64,000 bases of DNA from Natrinema gari JCM 14663 (GCF_000337175.1 NZ_AOIJ01000079.1:62341-126340), one strand, 5' to 3'; counted from the first letter of the stretch, positions 1 to 9,907 are shown. Numbers and translations: made by a program. Notes: generated by a model from the letters alone, not told the origin.

Positions 1-403
1 TATCTACGGGGTGACTCGGTAGCGAGAACCGACCGTAGGCGATGTCCACGTCTGCGGTGGGTCGGTGCCGCTGTTTCGGTCAGTGCCGCGGAATTCGTTC
101 GGAGCGATCTCGTATTTACTACGTTACGACTCAATCATTCCGTCCCGAATACGACTCGTAAATCACATACTGCGATATCAATATACTGCCGGCAGATGCG
201 ACACAGTTTCGGAGGAGAGGCCAGTTTTGGATCGAATCTCCGCCGGTTCTGGATCTATCTCCCAATGAAGCACTCGATTCCTGCCCATCCTGAACGAGAT
301 AACTGACTGAGACAGGCGGAGGCCGGTGAGAATTTGGCTAAGGGGCAAAGGTCACTGAATCAGCAGCCAACTGGTTTGGCGTATCTGAACGTGCTGTCGG
401 CCT
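1..403. other. No gene recognised at left edge
   Basis: No convincing coding region is seen. A 67-codon frame at 65-268 on the plus strand lacks acidic haloarchaeal composition, a promoter-start arrangement and any recognisable motif. The stretch from about 110 to 200 is AT-richer than the flanks and may be promoter DNA of a gene outside the window. Confidence 0.4.
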
Positions 404-1414
404 CTATGCTCGATGCAGTGCCCCAATCGTTGTCCGGGTTTCCTCAACGAGTTCCGTGACGGCTGTCTCCGCCGACTGGATCTCGTCGACGCCGCCGGCA
501 CTTTGGCCTGCGTATAGCGCCATCGCTTCCAGATCGCCTTCCATGCCACCAACAGGAATGTCGTCCCCGTACCGCTCGACTGGCTGTCCGTTCGGATACC
601 GGCCGACCTCCTCGCCTTCCCCCGGCCGCTCTCCAGGCACGGGACATCCCTGCGTTTCCCACGCTTCGACCGTACTGTTCCGGAGCACTCGGTGGGGAGT
701 CCCCTGCCAGCCGCCATCGAACAGTTCGCCGTAGAACGTCTCGGCCTCGTCGGCGTCGATCACCCGGTCGCGGTAGGCCCGAGCGACGTTGGCCTCCTCG
801 GTGGCGACGAAGCGGGTCCCGAGCCACGCACCGTCTGCCCCCAGAGCAAGCACTGCGGCGACGCCCCGGCCGTCGGAGATACCACCGGCTGCGACGACCG
901 GAACGTCGACCGCATCGGCCACTCGCGGGACGAGTGGCATCGTTGCGACTTCGCTCTGGACGTGACCGCCAGCCTCCCAGCCCTGCGCAACCACGACGTC
1001 GACGCCTGCATCTTCGGCAGCGCGAGCCTCCGCAGCGGTACCGACGCTGGCTAAGAGTGTCGCGTCCGCCGCGTGGACCTGCTCGACGTGTGGTGCTGGG
1101 TCGCCGAATGACAGCGAGATGATCGGTGCCCCAGCGTCCAAACACGCCTCGAGGTGCTCGTCGGTCGGGTGGCGAATCGTCGCCTCGTCGAGGACGAGAT
1201 TGACCGCGAACGGCCTATCGGTCAACTCGCGAGTCCGTTCGATGACCTGACGCGTGTTTTCGACCGAGCGCCAGGTGACCGCAAGCATTCCCAAGCCGCC
1301 GGCATTCGAGACTGTTGCGGCCAGTTCTGGACAGGACGCGCTTCCGATAGGTGCCTGTACGATTGGATGTTCAATGCCGAGCGTCTCACATAGCGGCGTT
1401 GGAAGTACAGCCAT
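404..1414 (-). CDS. Nitronate monooxygenase (2-nitropropane dioxygenase family)
   Basis: A 336-residue FMN-dependent TIM-barrel enzyme that probably oxidises alkyl nitronates, a cytosolic detoxification role, or acts as a related flavin reductase. Visible family marks are APIGSASCPE (21-30) with the Gly-rich NAGGLGML stretch after it, the active-site segment EAGGH (147-151), and the FMN phosphate-binding segments AGGISDGRG (176-184) and GTRF (199-202). Length matches the family. The ATG at 1414 is followed directly by the conserved first strand. It stands alone, with no obvious operon partner. The family is heterogeneous, so the substrate is not established. Confidence 0.85.
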   Translation of the reverse strand: MAVLPTPLCETLGIEHPIVQAPIGSASCPELAATVSNAGGLGMLAVTWRSVENTRQVIERTRELTDRPFAVNLVLDEATIRHPTDEHLEACLDAGAPIISLSFGDPAPHVEQVHAADATLLASVGTAAEARAAEDAGVDVVVAQGWEAGGHVQSEVATMPLVPRVADAVDVPVVAAGGISDGRGVAAVLALGADGAWLGTRFVATEEANVARAYRDRVIDADEAETFYGELFDGGWQGTPHRVLRNSTVEAWETQGCPVPGERPGEGEEVGRYPNGQPVERYGDDIPVGGMEGDLEAMALYAGQSAGGVDEIQSAETAVTELVEETRTTIGALHRA

Positions 1415-1688
1415 TAGACGGTACCATGCAGGCAGATAGCAAAAATCTCAGGTATCACCACGTTCCTACGGCAGATAACCGATCCAATCTCTAGATCATG
1501 AACGGAAGGCACGCATCAAAAACCATCCTCCGAGGTTGTGGATGCGAAAACGGGATGGGACCGTCGATGCGTCTCCCCACTTCTCGCGTCGCTCCTCGAT
1601 GTCTTCGGAGGGACGCCGCGTCACGGAAAATCGTGGAGGATCTCGAGTCGCCGACCTCGTCAGGGCTCGAGACGAACGACCGGTACTG

Positions 1689-2615
1689 CTACTGGCTGAC
1701 GGCGAGTTCCGTCTCGAGGTCGCCGCCGTTCAATAGCGACCGGACGAGCACGACCGTCTCGGTCGTCTCCGCCGCGTTTTCGAGCAACACCGTCTCGCTG
1801 GGGAACAACTGGTCGCCCAGCAAGAGCCCGTATTCGCGTGCGGTCGAGCCGGTCACCGTCAAATACACGCCCAGCCCCGCGTCGGCGATGGCCGCTTCTT
1901 CTTCGCGGCCCTCCTCGGGGTAGCGGAAGTCGATGCCGGCGAGCGCTCGCGTGCCGAGAACCGCCTGTACGAGCCGTTCGTATCTCGGTTCGATACAGAG
2001 CGATCCCTCGTAGTGCTCGAGGAAGTCGCGGTCGAGCGATCCCGCGGCCGGCGCGACCTCGGGCGTAGCCAACAGCGTGTGATAGACGGTATCGCCGAGG
2101 CCGGTGACGACCTGTACGTCGGTGTCGGCGGGATCGATCCGAGCGTTGATGTCGGCGATCCGGTCGAGCGGCTCCGGTCTGAGTTCGACGACTTCCTCGA
2201 GGACGAGGTCGGCGCTGTCGAATCCCAGCGCGAACTCGTGGGTACGCAGGGAGCGAAACGGCTCTTCGCGCCCCACGAGCTGAATCGCCGCGTCGTCGGG
2301 GACCCCTTCGACGCTAGCCAGCGGAACCGTCACACTGTCGAAGACGATTCGGCGCGGTTTGCCGGCCCGGTCGTCCCGCACCAGCGTGTACTCGGGCTCG
2401 GTCGGATCGTCGACGGCGCTGTAGTCGGCGAGACGATGGTAGACGTCCTCCTCGTCGGGGTCTATGCTGCCCTTCGTGAGCGCCTTTTCGTGGCGAAGCG
2501 TCGACGTAATGTCGTCCGCGAGTCCGGGGACCCCAAGACGGTCAGCGAGTCGGTCGAGCACTGACTCGAGGGGTCTTCCTTTGCGCGGAACAGCGATCGG
2601 TATCGTCTCGCCCAT
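1689..2615 (-). CDS. HisG-like (ATP phosphoribosyltransferase fold) haloarchaeal protein
   Basis: This 308-residue acidic protein begins with IAVPRKGRP (6-14), which closely resembles the first strand and loop of archaeal HisG (typically IAVPNKGR). The body also has the two-lobed, periplasmic-binding-protein-like alternation of strands and helices expected for that fold. It is unlikely to be the real HisG: I do not see the PRPP loop (a D-x-x-x-T-G-x-T type motif) in the expected C-terminal half, and hisF lies 13 kb away. No signal peptide or membrane segment is present. It is best treated as a conserved haloarchaeal paralogue of unknown role; the fold assignment rests on the N-terminus only. 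Confidence 0.55.
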   Translation of the reverse strand: MGETIPIAVPRKGRPLESVLDRLADRLGVPGLADDITSTLRHEKALTKGSIDPDEEDVYHRLADYSAVDDPTEPEYTLVRDDRAGKPRRIVFDSVTVPLASVEGVPDDAAIQLVGREEPFRSLRTHEFALGFDSADLVLEEVVELRPEPLDRIADINARIDPADTDVQVVTGLGDTVYHTLLATPEVAPAAGSLDRDFLEHYEGSLCIEPRYERLVQAVLGTRALAGIDFRYPEEGREEEAAIADAGLGVYLTVTGSTAREYGLLLGDQLFPSETVLLENAAETTETVVLVRSLLNGGDLETELAVSQ

Positions 2616-2694
2616 CGACCGATGGTCTACTGCCGACGGATAAACGAGTTGTGTTTCCGGAATAGCCGCATTTCGGTCCGGAACCGTTGCCGAT

Positions 2695-4728
2695 TCAGTC
2701 CGAGAACATCGAGCCGAGCTGGTCGCGCCACTCCTGGATGTCCGTCACGTCCGCCTTCACGTCCTCGAGTTCGGCCTCAACCGACTCGACGTCGGCTTCC
2801 ACGTCTTCGAGGTCTTCCGCGACGGCTTCGAGCCCGTCCTCGACGTCCGCGACATCGGCCTCCACGGACTCGACGGACCCCTCGACCGAGTCGACGTCCG
2901 ATTCGACGGTTTCCAGGCCGTCCTCGACGGTATCGACGGTTTCTTCGACCGTTTCGAGCTCGCTGGCTACCGTCTCGACCTCGTCGTCGACCCCATCGAG
3001 ATCGGCCGCGAGGTCGTCGACGGTCGCTTCGAGATCGTCCACGTCGTCGTCAACCGCGTTCAGATCGGCCTCGAGGTCGGCGTTCCATTCGTTGAGATCG
3101 GCGACATCGTCGTCGAGGCCGTCGACCCGTGATTCCGTTCCGCCGAGTCGCTCGTCTACCGACGCGAGGTCGGCTTCCAGCGCCTCGAGATCGGTCTGGA
3201 GGTCCTCGATGAGGTGTGCGCCCGTGCCGTTCTCCTCGAGGAACGTTTCGAGCGCGTCGGTGTAGGCGGCGACTTCCTCGACGCGGGACTGGAGGTGCTC
3301 GACTTTCGCGATGTCGGGTCCGGACGGCTCGAGGTCGAGTGCCGCCCGAACGGTCTCGAGATCGTCGTCGTCGACCGTCCCGTCGCGAATCTCGGCCGCG
3401 AGGCGGGTCGCGATCGAGCCGTCCATGGCGTCGGCTTTGGCCGCCACATCGTCGGACGCGGCCGTCGGTGCCGGTTCGGTCACCGTCTCAGCGGAGTCGC
3501 TCGAGGCGGTCTCGTCCGTCGCGGGAGCGTCGTCTGCGACAGCCCGGTCGCCGTCGTCGACCGATCCCTCGTCAGCAACCGGTTCGTCGTCGCTTTCGTC
3601 CGTGTCGATAGCCGGCTCGGGTTCCGCGTCATCCACGTCGGGAGTCGATTCGGCTTCCGTCTCATCCGTGTCCGACTCGGGTTCCGAATCGTCGGCCTCG
3701 ACTTCAGTTTCGAGATCGGCGTCGAGTGCCGACTCGGCGGCGTCCTCGCTTGCATCGTCCGACTCGTCGGGTTCCTCGGTGGACTCAACGGGGTCCGATT
3801 CGGGCTCCGACGCGATGTCGTCTTCGTCGGCGGTAGCAGCCGCCTCCTCGAGTCCGAGGTCGATTTCGGGCTCGGCGTTCTCGTCTGCTGCAGCGTCGTC
3901 GCCGTCGGCTACGTCGGCATCGCCGGGTCCGGTATCGTCCGTCCCCGCCTCGTCCGTATCGGTGCCGAGATCGAGTTCGACCGCGGGCTCGTCGTTCGTC
4001 TCCCCCGCCGTGACATCGAGCCCAGTATCGTCGTCGGACTCGGGTATTTCGTCTTCCTCGAATCCGAGGTCGATGTCGGGCGTGTCCGTTTCTTCGTCGT
4101 CACCCGCATCGGGGGCGGTCGGCTCAGGGTCGGTATCGACATCACCGAAGTCGAGATCGAGCCCGTCGGACCCGTCGTCGTCCTCGCTGGTCTCGGTCTC
4201 CGTCTCGGCGGTCGCAGCGTCGGCATCGTCGTCCTCGAGCCCCGGCACGGCGTCGGAGTCGCCGGCGATCATGTCCTTGACGGCCTGATTTCGGTCCTCG
4301 GAGACGATATTACCGATGACCTCGTCATCGACTTCGTCGGCCTCGACCGCGTCGTCGCCGCCGGTCCCGCGTTCGACGATCGTCGGTTCGGTAAGAAACG
4401 CCGCGGCCTGACTTTCGTCGTCGATCTGGATTCCGTAGACCGTCTCGAGTCGCGCACCCGGCTCGATCGTGGCGGTGAACTCGACGTGGTGGTCCTGATA
4501 GGCCGTCCAGTCGTCGCTGTGAAAATCGGGGTGAAATCCGACCTTGTCCATCGGGAACGACTCGGGAACGTCCTCCGAGAGCTGAAACGTCACGGCATCA
4601 TCACGGTTCGACTCGATTTCGAACCGAATCGCGGGGACGGGAAACTCGTCCGCCGTGAACGTCTTTCGGACGGCTATCCCGTCAGTACTGACCTCGATCA
4701 CGTCATCCGTGTCGGCGGTGCTACTCAT
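2695..4728 (-). CDS. Large acidic protein with long C-terminal coiled coil
   Basis: A 677-residue protein in three parts. Residues 1-125 form a compact beta-rich domain with aromatic clusters (FHPDFHSDDW). Residues about 140-430 are a very acidic, low-complexity linker dominated by Asp, Glu, Ser and Thr. Residues about 470-670 form a nearly uninterrupted coiled coil built from a repeating VE-xx-V-xx-VE pattern. There is no signal peptide or membrane helix, so it should be cytoplasmic, perhaps a scaffold or tether. A TATA-like box (AATTTATAG on the minus strand, near 4755) sits 27 bp before the ATG, fitting a leaderless transcript. Function is unknown; the architecture is clear, the role is not. 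Confidence 0.8.
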   Translation of the reverse strand: MSSTADTDDVIEVSTDGIAVRKTFTADEFPVPAIRFEIESNRDDAVTFQLSEDVPESFPMDKVGFHPDFHSDDWTAYQDHHVEFTATIEPGARLETVYGIQIDDESQAAAFLTEPTIVERGTGGDDAVEADEVDDEVIGNIVSEDRNQAVKDMIAGDSDAVPGLEDDDADAATAETETETSEDDDGSDGLDLDFGDVDTDPEPTAPDAGDDEETDTPDIDLGFEEDEIPESDDDTGLDVTAGETNDEPAVELDLGTDTDEAGTDDTGPGDADVADGDDAAADENAEPEIDLGLEEAAATADEDDIASEPESDPVESTEEPDESDDASEDAAESALDADLETEVEADDSEPESDTDETEAESTPDVDDAEPEPAIDTDESDDEPVADEGSVDDGDRAVADDAPATDETASSDSAETVTEPAPTAASDDVAAKADAMDGSIATRLAAEIRDGTVDDDDLETVRAALDLEPSGPDIAKVEHLQSRVEEVAAYTDALETFLEENGTGAHLIEDLQTDLEALEADLASVDERLGGTESRVDGLDDDVADLNEWNADLEADLNAVDDDVDDLEATVDDLAADLDGVDDEVETVASELETVEETVDTVEDGLETVESDVDSVEGSVESVEADVADVEDGLEAVAEDLEDVEADVESVEAELEDVKADVTDIQEWRDQLGSMFSD

Positions 4729-4786
4729 ATGGGCCCAACGTTACGATACCACTACTATAAATTGTGCGGACGGATTCAGGCTCGAT

Positions 4787-5623
4787 CTACGACAGGTCGA
4801 CGCGATCACCGATCTCGACGATCTCGAGTCGTCGGGGGTGATCGAAGCTCGCCGCGTGGTGGTGCAGCGCCGCCGGATCGGCGGTGAGCCCTTTCCACAT
4901 GTCCCAGTGGCTCGGCAGGAGTCGCTCGCACTCGAGGGCGGCGGCGCACTCGACGATCTGGTTCTCGTCGTTGTACCAGCGCGTCCGCTTCGGCTCGCGG
5001 GTCTGCTTGTCCGGGATCCGCCCGACGCTGCCGAACGCGAGCGCCGCGAGATCGATCGCGTACTCGTCGCCGATCCGCTCGAACTCGTCCGTGGGTTTCG
5101 TGTCCCCACCGTGGAAGAACGTCCCCGCCTCGTGTTCGAACACGTAGCTTACGGGGTGGGTCGCATCGGGATCGTTCGCCTGCTCGACGTGGACGGTGAA
5201 CTCGCCGATCTCGAGGGTGTCACCCTCGGCGACTTCGGTTAGCTGGTCGCCGGCCACGTCCCACTCGTCGGTCCACGCCTCTTCGTCGCGGGCGACCGCG
5301 ACGCTGTCGTCGGGCGCGTAGAAGGTCGCTCCCGTGTTCGCGAGGATCGGCGCTTGGCTCGGCCCGTGAACGTGGTCGGTGTGTTCGTGGGTCGCAAACA
5401 CCGCGTCGGCTGCTTCGACGTCGTCCGGATCGAACGGTACCGGAATCATGCGAATCGTCCGCGGCGGATCGCCCAGACCGAGGTACGGATCGATGTAGAT
5501 CGTCGTTCCCTCGCGGCCCTTGACGACGAAACCGTTACAGCCGAGATACCAGATCGCGACGCCGTCCGGAGCCGCGTTCTCCACGTCGCGAACGAGCCAG
5601 TCGCCCCAATCGCTTCGGATCAT
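4787..5623 (-). CDS. UlaG-like metallo-beta-lactamase-fold hydrolase
   Basis: A 278-residue metal-dependent hydrolase of the metallo-beta-lactamase superfamily, closest in pattern to the UlaG (L-ascorbate-6-phosphate lactonase) branch. The metal-binding motif HEHTDH lies at 79-84, a second metal ligand is in HGGDTKP (about 170-176), and the C-terminal PSHWDMWKG segment supplies the last His. The N-terminal strand pair IWYLGCNGFVVKG followed by TIYIDPYLG is typical of UlaG-like proteins. It is probably cytosolic. No sugar-phosphate transport genes lie nearby, so an ascorbate role is doubtful; many archaeal members have unknown substrates. Confidence 0.8.
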   Translation of the reverse strand: MIRSDWGDWLVRDVENAAPDGVAIWYLGCNGFVVKGREGTTIYIDPYLGLGDPPRTIRMIPVPFDPDDVEAADAVFATHEHTDHVHGPSQAPILANTGATFYAPDDSVAVARDEEAWTDEWDVAGDQLTEVAEGDTLEIGEFTVHVEQANDPDATHPVSYVFEHEAGTFFHGGDTKPTDEFERIGDEYAIDLAALAFGSVGRIPDKQTREPKRTRWYNDENQIVECAAALECERLLPSHWDMWKGLTADPAALHHHAASFDHPRRLEIVEIGDRVDLS

Positions 5624-5843
5624 ACGGGAGGATGCGGTGACCGATTGGGTAAGTGTTGTCGTCTCCGCCAGCGAGGTACCGATCCGATCTAGCGAGGACG
5701 GCCCGGCACGCTCGGAGTGCGGGATATGCAGGTGGTGACAGTAGCCGGGATCGCGCTCGTGTCGGCCTCGTGCACCGCGATATCGCGGGCAAGCGTTGGA
5801 TCCTGTCGGGTATCCCTGATCCGTCTACCGCGAGCCCCGTCCG

Positions 5844-6251
5844 TCAGCGACCGTCGGCCGGAGCCTCGGAAATGGTATCGGTTCCGTCAGCATCGGTCCC
5901 CTCGCTATCGGAACACAGGGTTTCGACTCCGAGTCCGTCGATCATCCGGCGATCGACGAGCCGCAGCAGACCGTCGTCGGTCTCCTCGAGCAGCCCCGCG
6001 TCCGTCAGGCGGGGCAGGAGCCTGTGATGGAGCGCGACGAGCGCTCGATGGTGGTCGTCGTCGGTCACCGTAGCGAGTTCTTTCTCCGCGGTGACTGCCG
6101 CGAGCCGGAGCGCAAGGTCGTCTTTCCCGATTCCCTGGGGCGTTCGGTCACGGACGAGACGGAGGACGGTTCGGCGGCGGCCGTCGGCGAGGGCGTCGAA
6201 GAGTTCGTCGCGGGTGGCCGCCGCGGACCCGCTCCGTGCTGTGTTACTCAT
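5844..6251 (-). CDS. Small winged-helix regulator (DUF7344-type)
   Basis: A 135-residue protein whose middle (about 14-95) matches the haloarchaeal winged-helix domain type that begins ELFDALADGRRRTVLRLV; it probably binds DNA. The tail is acidic and low complexity. A TATA-like box on the minus strand (CTTTTGTATGG, around 6275) is 25-28 bp upstream of the ATG at 6251, indicating a leaderless transcript. It stands alone; target genes are unknown. No membrane or sensory domain is visible, so it may respond through partners or protein level. Confidence 0.75.
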   Translation of the reverse strand: MSNTARSGSAAATRDELFDALADGRRRTVLRLVRDRTPQGIGKDDLALRLAAVTAEKELATVTDDDHHRALVALHHRLLPRLTDAGLLEETDDGLLRLVDRRMIDGLGVETLCSDSEGTDADGTDTISEAPADGR

Positions 6252-6510
6252 CGACTATCTGTCGGGGACTACCATACAAAAGATCTCCCCCAAACTGCTT
6301 TGGATGCAGTGTTCGGTTACTCATTGGTGGGAGAAAATCAACTAGATTCGCTAGTTCTGTAGAGAACGTCCGATTTCGATTCCGTCTATTTGGCGAGCAC
6401 GCAATCAGTCGCTACCGTCGTTCGCTGATGATAGTCGCTGTGTCCCGACCGCATCGATACGAGTCGATCGGATCGGCAAACGAGCGCGGCGCGAACCTGA
6501 TTGCTCGTCG

Positions 6511-7560
6511 CTACCAGGTGCCGTGGAACGTATCGAACGAGAGGCTATCGAGCGGTTCGTCACCGACGGCGATCCGGTACTCGCCGGGGGTGAGCATCGG
6601 CTTATGGAACTGCGGGCCGTCGTCGGTCGTGATCCGCGGACAGCCGGTGTTGACGAACGCGTCCATATCGAAGTTTCGCAGGCGATCCGGCGTCACCTCG
6701 TCCATCGTGATGAGATAGGCGTTCTCGTTGTCGTCGAGGATCTCCTGGGCCATCTCCCAGCGGCCCTGGCCGATCTTGGTACAGAAGATGACGCCCCACT
6801 TCTCGGCATCCATCGCGCGGTGGATGGCTCCGTAGCGTTGTTTCATGAACTTGTCCGTGTCCGCGACGGTGACGACGTTGTTGACCGGGTCGGCGATGAC
6901 GACGTGTTTGTCGGGGTGTTCCATCGCCAGCCCGAGAGGATGGAACTTCCCGCCGCCGACGTACAGCACCTGATCAGCGGGTACGTCCGCGCTCGCGTAG
7001 TTACAGCCGAGCACCTGCCCCTCGTGGGTGAGCCGATCGTCGCCGCGACGGCTGTGGACCTCGTACCCCCGCTCCTCTAAGAACGCCGTCATCTCGTCGT
7101 AGCGGTTCATGTGCTGGGCCGTGGTAACGAGGCCGACGCCCTCCGTCTCCTCGGGGGGCTCGAGCGTCTCGAGGGACTCCTCCATGATCGGCGTGACCTC
7201 GACGTTCGAGAACAGCGGGACGTAAATCACCTTGTCCGTGTCTTTCATCGGCGAGTGGCCGAAGTGAACGAACACGTCGGTGCGTTTCATCAGATAGGTG
7301 TCGAGATCGCAGGCACCGTAACACGGCTGGCCCGAGAGCATGAACGTCACGTCGTCGTCGGCCAGCTCGCGGAGGTCGTCCGCGACGGCCGGGCCGCGCC
7401 GCTTCAGTCCTTCGGGGAACTGGAGCCCGACCTTCGTCGCGTCCCGTTCCTCGATCGCGTCGACGATCTCTTCGAGTTCGTAGTCCCACTCCCGATCGTG
7501 CTTGAGACGCATTCCCGTGTTCCGGAGGTCCCCCTCGGTGTACTCCGACTCCTGACTCAT
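6511..7560 (-). CDS. dph2: Diphthamide biosynthesis protein Dph2 (radical 3-amino-3-carboxypropyl transferase)
   Basis: A 349-residue enzyme for the first step of diphthamide formation: it transfers the 3-amino-3-carboxypropyl group of S-adenosylmethionine to a histidine of elongation factor 2. Three separated cysteines that bind the unusual [4Fe-4S] cluster are in QPCYGACD (Cys80, also Cys84), GCNYA (near 190) and NTGCPRI (near 315). The open frame extends upstream to 7758, but that extension is Arg-rich and unlike the protein; the ATG at 7560 before SQESEYTEG is the sensible start. It is an isolated gene; archaea use a single homodimeric Dph2. Confidence 0.93.
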   Translation of the reverse strand: MSQESEYTEGDLRNTGMRLKHDREWDYELEEIVDAIEERDATKVGLQFPEGLKRRGPAVADDLRELADDDVTFMLSGQPCYGACDLDTYLMKRTDVFVHFGHSPMKDTDKVIYVPLFSNVEVTPIMEESLETLEPPEETEGVGLVTTAQHMNRYDEMTAFLEERGYEVHSRRGDDRLTHEGQVLGCNYASADVPADQVLYVGGGKFHPLGLAMEHPDKHVVIADPVNNVVTVADTDKFMKQRYGAIHRAMDAEKWGVIFCTKIGQGRWEMAQEILDDNENAYLITMDEVTPDRLRNFDMDAFVNTGCPRITTDDGPQFHKPMLTPGEYRIAVGDEPLDSLSFDTFHGTW

Positions 7561-7791
7561 TGGCCGCCCTAACGCCCACGGACGTATATACTGCACGCTG
7601 TGCCGAAACACGCGTGTTCGCCGTGCTCGCCGTCGGGACCTGCGTGCCGGGACTGGGACGGCCGCCGATCGCTGCCGTCCGGCAATCGGAAGCTGTCGCC
7701 GCCGTCCGGCGGTCGAGGCGACGTGTGCGGCCGCTCGAGCGTTCGTTTTTCGTCCCAACAGTCATAGTACTGGAGCATAAACGGAGCGTTA

Positions 7792-8718
7792 ATGGCAGCG
7801 GAACAGGCCGCAGACGGCTATCTCTTCGACCTCTATCGTCGATACATCGGTGAACCGGAGGACCGGACCGACGTCTACGTCGGTTTCGGTCTGTTTCTCG
7901 GCGGGATCGGGCTGGCAATCGTCGCCCTCGTACTCTTCGTCTGGGCCAACACGTTCGAAGCGCGGTCCGGGAGCTACTTCGCGTGGGTCGGGCCCGCGTA
8001 CGCGCTCGCGATGATGGCCCTTCCCGTGACCATGCTCGGAATCGTCGTACTCCTGCCCTCGGAGCGCCGCATGCTGTATACCTCGGTCGCCGGCGTCGTC
8101 ATCACTGCCGGCGCAGTCGTCGGCTTCCTGGTCGTCTATCCCGACCACTGGAACGGCTACGGTGCCGATTACACCGTTTCCGTCGTCGCGGTCTACGCCC
8201 TCGGACTCGCCGGGATCACCGCCTCGACTGGCGCGGCGCTGATCGCACACTACCTCGACATGGCACAGCAAGCCGAAGTCGTCGCAACCGACACCGACGA
8301 GGACGACGCCGAGCCCGAACTCACCGACGCGGAGGTCCAACGGGACATCGACGACGCGATGGACGGCGTCGAACTCTCGTGGGGAGGCGTTGAACAGACC
8401 GAGCACAAACGGCTCTCCTTCTCGAGCGACGACCTCGACGACGTCAGTATCGACTCGGACGCCGGGACGACGACGACCCGCTCGTCGGGCGTCGATGCAC
8501 AGGTCGCTGGCCTCAAGGGACTGAAAGGGGGCGAGACGAAAGAGACCACCTCGAGTTCGACGGTCGACGACCAAACGGCGAAACTGCGGGAACTGCGGGA
8601 ACAACAGCGCGCGGAGGAGTTGGCCACGGCCGACGACGACGGTGGTGCCGTCGAAACCGTGGCAAAGCCCTTTTCAGGGCTCATCGAGAGACTGCGGGCT
8701 CTCGTAAAACGGAATTAA
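7792..8718 (+). CDS. Four-helix membrane protein upstream of the actin homologue
   Basis: A 308-residue protein with four predicted transmembrane helices (about 31-53, 66-88, 95-117, 128-150) and a long, acidic, probably cytoplasmic tail (about 160-308) with Ser/Thr-rich stretches. A TATA-like CATAGTA near 7767 is 25-27 bp before the ATG. It is often annotated in haloarchaea as a permease, but no transport motif is visible, and I would not assign one. It lies 97 bp upstream of, and in the same orientation as, the salactin/volactin-type gene, which has its own promoter. A membrane partner or anchor role for the actin is speculation based on adjacency. Confidence 0.75.
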   Translation: MAAEQAADGYLFDLYRRYIGEPEDRTDVYVGFGLFLGGIGLAIVALVLFVWANTFEARSGSYFAWVGPAYALAMMALPVTMLGIVVLLPSERRMLYTSVAGVVITAGAVVGFLVVYPDHWNGYGADYTVSVVAVYALGLAGITASTGAALIAHYLDMAQQAEVVATDTDEDDAEPELTDAEVQRDIDDAMDGVELSWGGVEQTEHKRLSFSSDDLDDVSIDSDAGTTTTRSSGVDAQVAGLKGLKGGETKETTSSSTVDDQTAKLRELREQQRAEELATADDDGGAVETVAKPFSGLIERLRALVKRN

Positions 8719-8785
8719 TGTCGTCTGGCTGGAGGAAATATGAAATTGTATCGTAATCTATGAAAGCGGAATTAATCCACATAGA

Positions 8786-8792
8786 TTTATAA
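8786..8792 (+). promoter_or_regulatory. TATA box of the actin homologue
   Basis: TTTATAA is centred 27 bp upstream of the ATG at 8816, in an AT-rich patch that stands out from its surroundings. The spacing predicts a transcript starting at or next to the ATG, so the mRNA would be leaderless. Confidence 0.7.
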
Positions 8793-8815
8793 TCCGTCGG
8801 TGGCCTTGCCCACGT

Positions 8816-9847
8816 ATGGCCAAAGGCCTGGACGTCGGTACGATGAACATCCTGTCAGCACAGCAGGATGGGAACGATACGGTTTTCGTGCAACAGCGTA
8901 ACTCATTCGTCGAGATCGAGTACTCAGATATGGCCGAGCAGATGCTCTCGCGAAGCGAAGTGCTCCACATTCGCAAGGACGACAAGGTCTACGTCGTCGG
9001 CGACGACGCGCTCAATTTTGCGAACATCTTCAACAAGGAGACCCGCCGCCCGATGAAACACGGGATCCTCTCGAACGACGAGCAGAGCGCGATCCCGATG
9101 ATGAAACTCATTATCGAGCAGGTCGTCGGCGAACCCGCCTATCCCGACGAGAAACTCTACTTCTCGTCCCCCGCCGACCCGATCGACTCCGATCTCTCGA
9201 CGCTGTACCACCAGAAAACGATCGAGTCGTTCCTCGACGACATGGGATACGACTCCGAACCGATCAACGAGGGCATGTCCGTCATCTACAGCGAACTCGC
9301 GGACAACAACTTCACCGGCCTGGGAATCAGCTTCGGTGCCGGGATGACGAACGTCTGTCTCTCCTACTACGCGGTGCCCGTCATGAAGTTCTCCGTCGCC
9401 CGCGGCGGGGACTGGGTCGACGAGCAGGCCGCCCGCGCGACCGGAACGCCCGTCGACAAGGTCACCTCGATCAAGGAGGACGACTTCGAACTCGACTTCA
9501 CGACCGATGTCGGGGGCGTCGAAGGGGCGCTTTCGATCTACTACGAGAACCTCCTCGACTACGTCATCGAAAACATCGTCAAAGAGGTCGACGAGGAGGA
9601 CGTCGAGGAAGGACTGGACGTTCCCGTCGTCGTCACCGGCGGTACCTCGAGCCCGAGCGGCTTCGAGGCGCTGTTCCGTGACCACCTGGCGGACGCGAAC
9701 ATTCCGTTCTCGATCAGCGGCGTAAGCCACGCGAACGAACCGCTGTACAGCGTCGCCCGCGGTGGTCTCGTCGCCGCACGCTCCGACGAGGACGTCGACC
9801 ACCAACAGGACGACGAGGACGCGGAAGCGGCAGCCGCAAACGAATAA
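8816..9847 (+). CDS. volA: Salactin/volactin-type actin homologue (MreB superfamily)
   Basis: A 343-residue actin-fold ATPase. Phosphate-binding loop 1 is GLDVGTMN (4-11), phosphate loop 2 is [10 protein letters not shown] (171-180) and the adenosine motif is TGGTSSP (274-280); the C-terminus is a disordered acidic tail. The sequence fits the haloarchaeal family named salactin in Halobacterium salinarum (dynamically unstable filaments) and volactin in Haloferax volcanii (needed for disk shape). It probably assembles cytoplasmic filaments affecting morphology or positioning. The strong TATA box predicts a leaderless transcript. The actin fold is certain from motifs; the precise family name is from memory, so the symbol is tentative. 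Confidence 0.82.
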   Translation: MAKGLDVGTMNILSAQQDGNDTVFVQQRNSFVEIEYSDMAEQMLSRSEVLHIRKDDKVYVVGDDALNFANIFNKETRRPMKHGILSNDEQSAIPMMKLIIEQVVGEPAYPDEKLYFSSPADPIDSDLSTLYHQKTIESFLDDMGYDSEPINEGMSVIYSELADNNFTGLGISFGAGMTNVCLSYYAVPVMKFSVARGGDWVDEQAARATGTPVDKVTSIKEDDFELDFTTDVGGVEGALSIYYENLLDYVIENIVKEVDEEDVEEGLDVPVVVTGGTSSPSGFEALFRDHLADANIPFSISGVSHANEPLYSVARGGLVAARSDEDVDHQQDDEDAEAAAANE

Positions 9848-9907
9848 GGCTCACAACCGCGGGCCGCGATTCTTTCGGGACGCCACGGAGAGCGACGGGT
9901 CTCGAGG

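Noticed and set aside
65..268. 67-codon open frame at the left edge
   Set aside because: Composition is basic and Ser/Arg-rich, unlike haloarchaeal proteins, with no motif and no promoter-start arrangement.
3214..4887. 557-codon frame antisense to the coiled-coil gene
   Set aside because: It mirrors the repetitive acidic codons of the real gene on the other strand; its Arg/Val/Gly-rich product is a by-product of high GC.
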